Shown here: one piece after another, positions 8,063 through 16,946 of the stretch
How the letters are laid out: every line of letters begins with the position of its first letter
Numbering within the stretch: position 1 is the stretch's first letter
Assembly (NCBI GenBank): GCA_016183945.1
Contig: JACPDP010000038.1
Coordinates: 2,277 to 43,788 of the forward strand
DNA from: Magnetospirillum sp.
GTDB lineage: Bacteria; Pseudomonadota; Alphaproteobacteria; Rhodospirillales; Magnetospirillaceae
Length of the DNA: 41,512 nucleotides
Reading direction: 5' to 3'
Translations under genes and position numbers: made by a program
The notes under the pieces: model-generated
Told to the model about the DNA's origin: nothing
Seen by the model: the letters and a program-made list of their open reading frames with translations, nothing else
The model's database searches: none

Positions 8063-8749
8063 TCAGGGAAGATCGTCGAGGCGGAAGTCGAGGGCGATGG
8101 TGAACGGCAGCCGGGCGGCGAGCTCGGCCGGCAAGCTGAACGGCTGCGCCTGACGCAGGCCCCGGTAAAACCCCTCCAGCGCCTGGCGGTTTGGATCGCC
8201 GGGCGGCAACCGATCGAGACCGTCGATGGCGGCGCCCGGATTCCACGCCTCGTCGCGGCCGAACGGCGGCCCCAGCATGCCGCCGGCCTTGACGTCCACC
8301 TTGACCGTCAGCACGGCGCCGCGGCCCCGCATGAAGGCGGGCGGCCGCCAGTGCGGCAGCACCTGGGCCAGCATGACGTCGCGGGCGGTGCGGAAGGCCG
8401 CCCTGTCGAGCGGCTTGGGCCGGCGGGCGGTGCCGGTTCCGGCCTGGGACCCCGCTGCCGCACGGTCAGCCACAACCGCCGGATCGAGCTGAGGCTTGGG
8501 CAGGGGGGCCGTGACCTCTGGCGGCGGCGCCTGCGGCGCCGCCGCCGGTTTGGGCTTGGCCTCGGGCACGATCTCGACGCTGACGGCAGCGGGCTCGGCG
8601 GCGGGCGCCTTGACACCCGAGGGCGACCAGGTCACGGCGACGGCCATGGCCAGATGCAGCGCGAGCGACAACGCCAGCGCCGCCGGCTCGTGCCTGCCGT
8701 CGCGCCGGGGCGTTTGGTCCATGGTGGCGGTGGCTGTCCCAGTGATCAT
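8063..8749 (-). CDS. TonB/TolA-like envelope protein
   Basis: The 228-residue protein has a cytoplasmic N terminus, one membrane helix (about residues 24-42, ALALSLALHLAMAVAVTW), a Pro/Ala/Lys-rich linker (about 45-105) and a C-terminal globular region (about 115-228) with LPHWRPP and AVLTVKVDVKAGG, resembling the TonB/TolA C-terminal fold. Such proteins span the periplasm and couple inner-membrane energy to the outer membrane. No exbB, exbD, tolQ or tolR lies nearby, so the partner is unknown. The start may be Met at 8722 (MDQTPRRDG) instead of 8749. The assignment rests on architecture and a weak C-terminal resemblance. Confidence 0.55.
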   Translation of the reverse strand: MITGTATATMDQTPRRDGRHEPAALALSLALHLAMAVAVTWSPSGVKAPAAEPAAVSVEIVPEAKPKPAAAPQAPPPEVTAPLPKPQLDPAVVADRAAAGSQAGTGTARRPKPLDRAAFRTARDVMLAQVLPHWRPPAFMRGRGAVLTVKVDVKAGGMLGPPFGRDEAWNPGAAIDGLDRLPPGDPNRQALEGFYRGLRQAQPFSLPAELAARLPFTIALDFRLDDLP

Positions 8750-8828
8750 AGGGCGGGACCATAACGCCAGCGGACCAGCCTTGTCACCCCGGCGGCCACT
8801 CCGACCCCGGTGTCCGCTGAGGCGGACC

Positions 8829-10529
8829 CTACTCGATTGCCCGGCGCCCTTCCGTCATCGGCAAAGAGATCACCACCCGTGCGCCGGTCTCGGTGCCCGG
8901 CTCCATGCGCATCCTGCCGCCGTGCAGGTGGACGATCTTGCGGCACAGCGCGAGGCCCAGCGACGGTTCCTGCGAGCCCCACCCGCCGGGGGCGATGAGG
9001 TCGAAGGCGCGCCGTCCGGCCCATTGGTCGGAGCCGCTGTCGGTGACGGTCAGCTCCCACTGGTCGTTCCGCCGCGCGGCGGCGACAGAGATGGACAGCG
9101 GTTTCGATCGCGCATGGTGGGCGGACGCCGATTCGATCAGGTTGGTGAACAGCGTGGCGAACTGATCGCGGCTGCCGATCACCAGCGGCAGGTCACCGTG
9201 TTCGACGGCGATCGCCGCCGCGGCGAGGACCGGGCCCATGCGGTCGGTCACCTCGTCGAGCACCTCGCCCAGCGCCACCCGCTCGCTGGTGCCGCCCTCG
9301 CGCTCCAGCGACAGATAGCGCTGCAGGGCACTGAGAAGCCCCTTCATCCGCGTCACGCCGTTGCCGATGAAGGTAACGTATTCGGCACCCTCGCCGCTCT
9401 CCCCGTCGGCGCCAAGCCGACGGACCAGCAACTGGGAATAGGACAGGATGGTACGCAACGGCTCCTGCAGGTGATGGGCGGACATGCGGGCCACCTGCCG
9501 CAGTTCCTCATTGGCAAGTTCGAGGTCGGCGGAGCGGTAGGCCAGCAGCCGTTCCACCCGCTCGCGGTGCTGCAATTCGCGGTAAAGCCGCCAGGTCGCC
9601 CAGGCGGTGGCCAGCAGCAGCGGCCCCCCCACCAGCACCAGCACCAGCAGGTGGTTCCACCACTCGGCCATGACATCGTCATAGGCCGTGGAGACGCCGA
9701 TCACCACGCCCTGCTCGGTGGCGGCGCGATAGCTGGCCTGGCGGAGCGTCTGGTCGGTGGCCACCACCTGCAGGTAACTGCCGCGCGGCGCCTTGGGCAG
9801 GTGTTCGCGGAACAGCGGTCCATCGGCGTAGAGACGCCCCAGCATGGCGGCGTCGACCGGGACCCGGGCCAGCAGCATGCCGTCGTCGCGCCGGAACAGG
9901 CCAACGCTGCCGTTGGGCCGCGACCGCACCGCCTCGAACAGCCCGGTGAACTCGGCCAGCCGCACCACCACCACCACGACGCCGGCGAAGCCGCCATCGG
10001 GACCCTCGCGGCGCAGGCTCAGCGGCAGCACCCATTCGCCGTTGACCCGGCTGACGGTGGGAGCGCCGACGAATACGCCCTTCCGCCCCGTCCTGGCCGC
10101 CTGGAAGTAGTCGCTGTCGCCCACTTCGATCGCCGCCTTGGGACGGCCGGGATGGCTGTGCAGGTAGCGTCCCTCGCGGTCGAGCACGCGGATGCCGGCC
10201 AACGCCGGAGCGCGGGCGGCCAGGGCGGCGAGGAAGCTGTCGAACCCGGGATCGAAGGGGGCAAGGTCGGCACCCTCGCGCCCCAGGCGCTCGGCCGTGG
10301 CCACCAGGGTCAGGGCCGCCAGCCGAAGGGTGCCCTTGGTGTGTTCCTCAAGGCTGTCGGCCAGCCTTTCGTTCTGCAGGTGCGCATCGCCGAGCAGGCC
10401 GCGGTGGCGATCGACCGCCATGGTCGTGAAGGTGGCGAGAATGAACACCATCGCCGCCACACCCAATGCCAAGACCGAAACGCTCGGGCGAAACGTTCGA
10501 GCCGTGCCTCTGACCTCGTCCTGCGTCAT
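8829..10529 (-). CDS. Membrane sensor histidine kinase with Cache-like sensor and degenerate ATPase domain
   Basis: The product has 566 residues. ATG 10529 follows AAGGGG at the right distance. Helix 1 (about 17-40) and helix 2 (about 290-312, HLLVLVLVGGPLLLATAWA) bracket a periplasmic region resembling a double Cache domain (GIRVLDREGRYLHSHPG, GDSDYFQAARTGRKGVFVGA). The phospho-acceptor box is MSAHHLQEPLRTILSYSQLL, of the phytochrome-type HisKA group, where HDLQEPL is usual. The ATPase domain is eroded: the N box reads NLIESASAHH (N-x-x-x-N expected), the G1 box reads DSGSDQ (DxGxG expected), and G2 reads EPSLGLALCRKIV. It may be a weak kinase, phosphatase or signalling scaffold. No response regulator lies next to it. 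Confidence 0.82.
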   Translation of the reverse strand: MTQDEVRGTARTFRPSVSVLALGVAAMVFILATFTTMAVDRHRGLLGDAHLQNERLADSLEEHTKGTLRLAALTLVATAERLGREGADLAPFDPGFDSFLAALAARAPALAGIRVLDREGRYLHSHPGRPKAAIEVGDSDYFQAARTGRKGVFVGAPTVSRVNGEWVLPLSLRREGPDGGFAGVVVVVVRLAEFTGLFEAVRSRPNGSVGLFRRDDGMLLARVPVDAAMLGRLYADGPLFREHLPKAPRGSYLQVVATDQTLRQASYRAATEQGVVIGVSTAYDDVMAEWWNHLLVLVLVGGPLLLATAWATWRLYRELQHRERVERLLAYRSADLELANEELRQVARMSAHHLQEPLRTILSYSQLLVRRLGADGESGEGAEYVTFIGNGVTRMKGLLSALQRYLSLEREGGTSERVALGEVLDEVTDRMGPVLAAAAIAVEHGDLPLVIGSRDQFATLFTNLIESASAHHARSKPLSISVAAARRNDQWELTVTDSGSDQWAGRRAFDLIAPGGWGSQEPSLGLALCRKIVHLHGGRMRMEPGTETGARVVISLPMTEGRRAIE

Positions 10530-10631
10530 CCGAACCCCTTCGGTATCAACGCAGACTACACCAGGACAACCCCCACGCAAGAATGCCAAGCGCTCATACC
10601 TGCTAGCCGGCGTAGCGGCGGCACAGTCCGG

Positions 10632-11438
10632 TCACTCCGGCACCGCCAGCCGGCATAGGGCGTGGGCATCGTCGATGCGCAGCACCACGCTTTCGGACAG
10701 GAAAAGACGGCAATTGACGCCGTCCGACCAGGCGAAGCCGGCCATCAGGTCCTGGCCGAGGATGAGGCGGCCGACGCGGGGGTCGACGATGAGGGCTCCG
10801 GCAATTGAAGCCTTGTAGACGCCCCCCGTGCACAACCGCCCGAGATGTTCGGCCTGCAGCAGGTCGGAATTGTCGTAGCGGCGGAACAGCCCGTTGTACA
10901 GATGCGGCGACGCCACCAGGGCATAGGGACCGCGGTAACCGGCATCGTCAAGTCGGGTGACACCGGCCAGCACGTCACGCAAGGCGGTGTCGAGGCTGGA
11001 CCAGTCGCCGCTGCTGTGTTCGAACGCCCCCGGCGCGGTGAGCAGCCCGGCCAGACCGGTACGCTCGTCGCCGAAATAGGCCATGTGCTCCTCCAGCCGC
11101 GCCACCGCCTCGGCGGCGTTCTCGGCCGGCGCCAGGTCGAGCGGATGGCCGAGGTCGAGATGCGCCGCCAGCCGCCGCAGGCTGAGGGCGAAGGAGCGCC
11201 ACAGCATGGGCACCGACAGCGAGGCGCCCAGAACCGCCAGCGCCTCCTCGCCCGCGACCTTGTCGCGGTGGTCCTCGCCACCGGCCTCGACGGCGGTCAG
11301 GCCCAGCCCGAACGGCCCCTCCACCGGCAGAAAGCGCCGCACGGTGAGCAACGACCGCGCGGCCTCGGCGGCGGCGCGGTCGACCAACTGCCATACGGAC
11401 TCGGGGAAGGGGGCGCGGTCACGGTTCAGCGGGTCCAT
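10632..11438 (-). CDS. Encapsulin nanocompartment shell protein (family 1)
   Basis: The 268-residue protein begins MDPLNRDRAPFPESVWQLVD. It shows the encapsulin hallmarks VEGPFGLGLTAVEAGG near the N terminus, then AGYRGPYALVASPHLYNGLFR in the centre and DPRVGRLILGQDL near the C terminus. Encapsulins share the HK97 phage-capsid fold and form icosahedral protein shells that load cargo bearing a short C-terminal peptide. Length is typical. ATG 11438 lies inside the last codons of the upstream cargo gene (13-base overlap), so the two are translationally coupled. The cargo is the encapsulated ferritin just upstream, giving an iron-oxidising and storing compartment. Confidence 0.88.
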   Translation of the reverse strand: MDPLNRDRAPFPESVWQLVDRAAAEAARSLLTVRRFLPVEGPFGLGLTAVEAGGEDHRDKVAGEEALAVLGASLSVPMLWRSFALSLRRLAAHLDLGHPLDLAPAENAAEAVARLEEHMAYFGDERTGLAGLLTAPGAFEHSSGDWSSLDTALRDVLAGVTRLDDAGYRGPYALVASPHLYNGLFRRYDNSDLLQAEHLGRLCTGGVYKASIAGALIVDPRVGRLILGQDLMAGFAWSDGVNCRLFLSESVVLRIDDAHALCRLAVPE

Positions 11439-11809
11439 GGTGCGCCCCCCTTCATGGGGCCGATGGTGAAGCGGGGCGGCGGCGGCGGGGCCTCGCCCGC
11501 GGTTCCGCCCTCTTCCGCCTGCTCCTCGATCCGGGTCAGGTCGCCGCTGCTGTAGAGGTAGATGTCGAAGGTGCGGGCGAAATCCCCGTCGGTTCGGCGC
11601 AGCCATTCCAGCACCATGGAGGCATGCTCGATCTCTTCGCGCATGTTGTGCAGCAGCACATCCTTCAGCGCCGCGTCCTCGCAGTCGTCGGCCCGCTGGC
11701 GGTACCAGTCCACCGCCTCCAGCTCCTCCATCAGCGAACGCAACGCCTGGTGCATGGTGACGGTCTGCCGCGTCAGCCGCTCATAAGGGGCGTGCCACTC
11801 CTCCGCCAT
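11426..11809 (-). CDS. Encapsulated ferritin (EncFtn) cargo protein
   Basis: The 127-residue protein starts at ATG 11809 behind a strong GGAGGG site. The core SLMEELEAVDWYRQR followed by HNMREEIEHASMVLEWLRR matches encapsulated ferritin as described from Rhodospirillum rubrum. Expected ferroxidase residues are present: E28, E29, E31, W35, E58, E59 and H62. Only two helices are encoded, so a decamer of dimers is expected from the family. The C terminus is acidic, then proline-rich, ending RFTIGPMKGGAPWTR, where FTIGPMKG is a plausible encapsulin-targeting peptide, although it is followed by seven further residues. It acts inside the shell, oxidising Fe2+ for storage. Confidence 0.9.
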   Translation of the reverse strand: MAEEWHAPYERLTRQTVTMHQALRSLMEELEAVDWYRQRADDCEDAALKDVLLHNMREEIEHASMVLEWLRRTDGDFARTFDIYLYSSGDLTRIEEQAEEGGTAGEAPPPPPRFTIGPMKGGAPWTR

Positions 11810-11913
11810 GTGCCCTCCGGTGCCGATGGATGTCGGAAGGCATATGGACCCACCATCCGCGCGCCGCCATTGGCCGGGCGAGGGCATCTTGCCGCTAAGA
11901 TGAGTGGGGGCCG

Positions 11914-12049
11914 CCCTCCCCTGGCGTAGCCGGGGGAGGTGAGGAGGGGGCCCAACGAGCGAAGCGAGGCGGGAGTATTTCCGCTGGCACCACTCCCGCG
12001 CTTCGCTTGGGCCCCCGCCCCAACCCTCCCCTGGCGTAGCCGGGGGAGG
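11914..12049. repeat. Palindromic repeat cluster (two direct copies flanking an inverted repeat)
   Basis: A 26-base unit occurs identically at 11914-11939 and 12024-12049. Each copy folds on itself (CCTCCCC, GGC, loop GTA, GCC, GGGGAGG). Between them, 11946-11977 and 11992-12015 form a larger imperfect inverted repeat (GGGGGCCCAA, GCGAAGCG and CGGGAGT blocks with two bulges of three bases on the left arm). No protein frame is credible. A related short hairpin occurs at 25050-25071. It is most like a REP/BIME or miniature repeat; it lies between the EF-G-like stop and the EncFtn start. Confidence 0.7.
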
Positions 12050-12059
12050 GGGGAATCAG

Positions 12060-14099
12060 CTAACCGTGCGCCGCGGCCAGCGCCTCCTTGCGGGTCTCGA
12101 CCACCTTGTCGGCGACGCGGCCGCTGAGCTCCTGCAGATGGTCGAACGTCCACGAGAAGGTGCCGACACCCATGGTCAGCGAGCGCAGCTCGATGATCAG
12201 GTCGTCCATCTCCGACTGCGGCAGGTAGGCGTTCACCGTATCCCAGCCCAGCCAGCCCTCCTTGGCGTCGTAGCCCAGGATCTGGCCGCGGCGGCCCGAG
12301 ACGATGCGCTGGGCCTTGGCGGTGGCCTCGGAGGGCACCGAGATTTCCACCAGCAGCACCGGCTCCAGCAGCACCGGCTCGCACGCGGGCATGCCCTCGG
12401 CCATGGCGATCCGGGCGGCGGTCTTGAAGGCCATGTCGGAGCTGTCCACCGTGTGGTAGCTGCCGGCGGTCAGCGTCACCGACAGGTCGACCACCGGGAA
12501 GCCCAGCGGCCCCTGCACCAGGAATTCGCGCACGCCTTCCTCGACGGAGGGGATGTACTGGCGCGGCACCACGCCACCGACGATCTTGTCGACGAAGGTG
12601 AAGCCGGCGCCGCGCGGCTGCGGCGCGATGTCGATATGGACGTCGCCGAACTGACCATGGCCGCCCGACTGCTTCTTGTGGCGGCCATGCACCGAGGTGG
12701 CCTTCCTGATGGTCTCCTTGTAGGGCACCGTCGGCTTCCTGGTCAGCACCACCAGGTTGAAGCGGCTTTTCATCCGCTCGATGGCCACCTGCAGGTGGAT
12801 CTCGCCCTGGCCGCGCAGCACCAGCTCGCCGAATTCGGCGTTCTGCTCCAGCGACAGCGAGGGGTCCTCCTCGGCCAACTTGGCCAGGGCACCGGTCAAT
12901 TTGACATCGTCGCCCTTCTTCTCGGCCTGGACGGCGAAGGCGAACAGCGGCGCCAACGACTCCGGCCACGAGGCCATGCCGGCATCGGCGGGGCTGCCGA
13001 TCACTGCGCCGGTGGCGACCGAGTCGAGGCGGCCGAAGCCCACCAGCTCGCCGACGCCTGCCTTGGCCACCTTGGTCTGGCCGCCGCCGGTCACGGCGTA
13101 GACGCCGCCGATCCTGCTGCCGTCGATGGTCTGGCCGTCGCCGAACTCACCGCGCCAGATGCGGGAGAAGCTGAGCTTGCCGGTATGGGCGGCGTGCACC
13201 GTCTTGAACACCTGGGCCAGCGGCCCGCCCTCGGGCGCTATGCCCAGCCGGGCGGCCGAGGTGGTGGGCGCCGGCACCTCATGGCGCAGCGCCTTCAGCA
13301 GGCGGGTGATGCCGAAATCCGCCTCGGCCGAGCCGAAGAACACCGGCACGATGAGGTCGTCGGCCAGGTCCGTGGCGAGATCGCCGTAGACCTCGTCGGT
13401 GGGCGGCTGCACGTCTTCCAGCAATTCTTCCAGCAGGTGGTCGTCGAAGTCGGCCAGGTGCTCCAGCAGCTCCTGACGCGCCTCCCGCTCCTCGTCCTTC
13501 AGGGCGTCGGGAATCTTGATCAGGTCCGAGGTCTGGCCGGGATGGTACCTGTAGGCCCGCTCGCTGACCAGATCGATGAAGCCGGTTACCGCCTCGCCCT
13601 CGCGGATGGGCACCTCGCGCAGGATCAGCGGCCGGTCGGACACCGCCTGCAGCGCCTCCAGGGTTTCCCGCAGCCGCACCCCGGCGACCTCCACCTTGTT
13701 GATGAACAGCAGGTGGGGAATCTTGCGGGTGTCGAGGAATTTCAGCAGCGGCGCCACCATTACGGCGCGGCCGGGGTCGGGCTCGCACACCACCACGGCG
13801 GCGTCCACCGCCATCAGCGCGTCGTAGGCTTCCTGCTGGAACTCGATGGAACCGGGGCAATCGACGAAGGTCCACTTCTCGCCGAGATAGTCGGCGGTGG
13901 CGATGTTGGGCTCGACGCTCATCTGGTGGGCGCGGGCTTCGGGGGAGGCATCGCCCACCGTGGAGCCGTCCTTGATGCGCCCCTGCCGCGCGATGGCGCC
14001 GGTGCGGAAGAGCAGGGCTTCGAGAAGGCTGGTCTTGCCACTGGCGAAGGGGCCGACCAGGGCGGCGGCACGCGGCAGGGAAGGAGATTTTCCGGTCAT
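12060..14099 (-). CDS. Elongation factor G-like translational GTPase (non-canonical paralogue)
   Basis: The product (679 residues) has the EF-G domain order: G domain (about 1-270), beta barrel domain II (about 290-380), domains III-V (about 400-670, including QSGGHGQFGDVHI and RRGQILGYD). The P-loop is GPFASGKTSL. Two other GTP-binding motifs differ from standard EF-G: DCPGSIEF where DTPGHVDF is expected, and NKVE where NKMD is usual. This places it with the EF-G-like paralogues seen in alphaproteobacteria rather than the main FusA, which normally sits with rpsL-rpsG-tuf. Its role is unclear; ribosome recycling or stress translation is inference. ATG 14099 has a GGAGGG site. Confidence 0.88.
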   Translation of the reverse strand: MTGKSPSLPRAAALVGPFASGKTSLLEALLFRTGAIARQGRIKDGSTVGDASPEARAHQMSVEPNIATADYLGEKWTFVDCPGSIEFQQEAYDALMAVDAAVVVCEPDPGRAVMVAPLLKFLDTRKIPHLLFINKVEVAGVRLRETLEALQAVSDRPLILREVPIREGEAVTGFIDLVSERAYRYHPGQTSDLIKIPDALKDEEREARQELLEHLADFDDHLLEELLEDVQPPTDEVYGDLATDLADDLIVPVFFGSAEADFGITRLLKALRHEVPAPTTSAARLGIAPEGGPLAQVFKTVHAAHTGKLSFSRIWRGEFGDGQTIDGSRIGGVYAVTGGGQTKVAKAGVGELVGFGRLDSVATGAVIGSPADAGMASWPESLAPLFAFAVQAEKKGDDVKLTGALAKLAEEDPSLSLEQNAEFGELVLRGQGEIHLQVAIERMKSRFNLVVLTRKPTVPYKETIRKATSVHGRHKKQSGGHGQFGDVHIDIAPQPRGAGFTFVDKIVGGVVPRQYIPSVEEGVREFLVQGPLGFPVVDLSVTLTAGSYHTVDSSDMAFKTAARIAMAEGMPACEPVLLEPVLLVEISVPSEATAKAQRIVSGRRGQILGYDAKEGWLGWDTVNAYLPQSEMDDLIIELRSLTMGVGTFSWTFDHLQELSGRVADKVVETRKEALAAAHG

Positions 14100-14474
14100 T
14101 CAATGCCCTCCAGAACTGGTGTCCGGTACGGTACGGGCTGTCCCGAGCGTTTCACCCGCCATGGTTCCAGGCTATCGGGCGGCTGGCAAGAGGGAATGAC
14201 CGGGGGGAGGGCTGCGCTTCGGGGGACGGGGAGCGCCTCCGCCGGTAAGTAACACCCCGTATTGTGCCGCAAGCCCCGGTTGGGCAATGGTATCGGGGCG
14301 AGGGCACCCCCTCACTCCGTCCTCGCGCGATTGGGCCCTCAGCCACCGCCGTCACCGCCCCCGCCGAGACGACGGTGGCGTCGCCCGCGTGCTTGACGCA
14401 ACCGGCCGGCCCGTCTACTAACCCGCAGTACCCCATTCCCTTGCCCAAAGACCGTCCGCCGGTCCGGAGGAACC
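14100..14474. other. Intergenic region between divergent EF-G-like and ettA genes
   Basis: This 375-base stretch has no convincing gene. It holds the ribosome-binding site of the EF-G-like gene on the left, and on the right the ettA promoter (14393-14421) and GGAGG site. Short open frames on both strands are Pro/Arg-rich and lack ribosome sites. No tRNA, transposon end or perfect long inverted repeat was seen. Confidence 0.5.
14393..14421 (+). promoter_or_regulatory. Probable sigma70-type promoter for ettA
   Basis: TTGACG at 14393-14398 and TACTAA at 14416-14421 are separated by 17 bases. The ettA ATG is at 14475 with GGAGG at 14466-14470. Confidence 0.5.
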
Positions 14475-16154
<1,680 letters not shown>

Positions 16155-16165
16155 GGAATCGCGGC

Positions 16166-16915
16166 TTGAACTCGCCCCGCGCGGTGTGGGTGGCGGCCGG
16201 CGGCCTGGTGCTGCTGGGGCTGGCCATCGCCCTGTGGCTGGTCGGCAGCCGGCCGTTGCTGCCCGACGAGGACGCTTCCGCCCCGGTGCCCGGCGAGGTT
16301 GCCACCCTGGCCCGGTTGCAGGCCGATTTCGGCAACGTGGTCGCCGGCCGGGGGCTGCGTCCGGCTGAAACGGCGCCCGACCGTCTGGAACTGCTGGCCG
16401 ACGCCCTGCAGGCGCTGCTGTCCGGCCACCCGGCCAAGGCCGGCGGCCTGCTCGACGCGGTCGAGAGCGAGATCGCCCGCCGCCTGCCCAGCGAGCGGGA
16501 CATCGCCGACGATCCCGCCTTGGCGGCGAAATCCGAATGGCTGGTGGCTTATTTCGAATTGCTGCCCGCGCCGCCCAAGCCGGGCAAGCATAAGCTGGAC
16601 ACCGCCGCCTGGGTGCGTTTCGCCATCGTCATGCGCAAGGTCGACGCGGTGCTGCTGTCCGGAATCCTGCCCGAATTGTCCGGCTACGACCTGGTGGTAC
16701 GCAAGTCCGGCGGTCCCCCCGCCGGCACTTGGGACGGCATTTGGCTGAGACTGCCCTGCAAGGTGGCGGCCGGCCGCCGTGCCGTGCTGGACGTGGCGGC
16801 CAAGCGGCTGAAGCAGCTTGCCGGCCCGCTCACCGACTGCCCGCTGCCCGACGGCCGCGAGGCCGACTTCGCCCTGGCCGAAAAGCTGGCGCGTGCCGCC
16901 GCTGCGGCGCGGTAA
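16166..16915 (+). CDS. Membrane-anchored protein of unknown function
   Basis: The gene follows ettA after 11 bases. The likely start is TTG 16166 (LNSPRAVWVAAGG...), with GTG codons shortly after as alternatives. The 249-residue protein has one N-terminal membrane helix (about residues 6-28, VAAGGLVLLGLAIALWLVG) and then a soluble, probably periplasmic domain with mixed helices (DRLELLADALQALLSGHPAKA; DTAAWVRFAIVMRKVDAVLL). It contains two Cys (CKVAAGR; DCPLPDGRE) that could form a disulfide. I do not recognise the family. Codon use looks like its neighbours, so it is probably a resident gene co-transcribed with ettA. Confidence 0.65.
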   Translation: MNSPRAVWVAAGGLVLLGLAIALWLVGSRPLLPDEDASAPVPGEVATLARLQADFGNVVAGRGLRPAETAPDRLELLADALQALLSGHPAKAGGLLDAVESEIARRLPSERDIADDPALAAKSEWLVAYFELLPAPPKPGKHKLDTAAWVRFAIVMRKVDAVLLSGILPELSGYDLVVRKSGGPPAGTWDGIWLRLPCKVAAGRRAVLDVAAKRLKQLAGPLTDCPLPDGREADFALAEKLARAAAAAR

Positions 16916-16946
16916 GGATTGGGCGCGAACCCGCGTCGCCTGACGG

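Noticed and set aside
10632..11606. Longer encapsulin start at 11606
   Set aside because: The extra 56 residues are Arg/Pro-rich shadow of the EncFtn gene; the family start MDPLNRDRAPF is at 11438.
12066..14252. Long forward open frame (728 codons) opposite the EF-G-like gene
   Set aside because: Antisense shadow; the reverse strand has clear EF-G motifs and a ribosome site.
14152..14448. Small open frames in the gap upstream of ettA
   Set aside because: Pro/Arg-rich, no ribosome sites, and they overlap the promoter; treated as noncoding.
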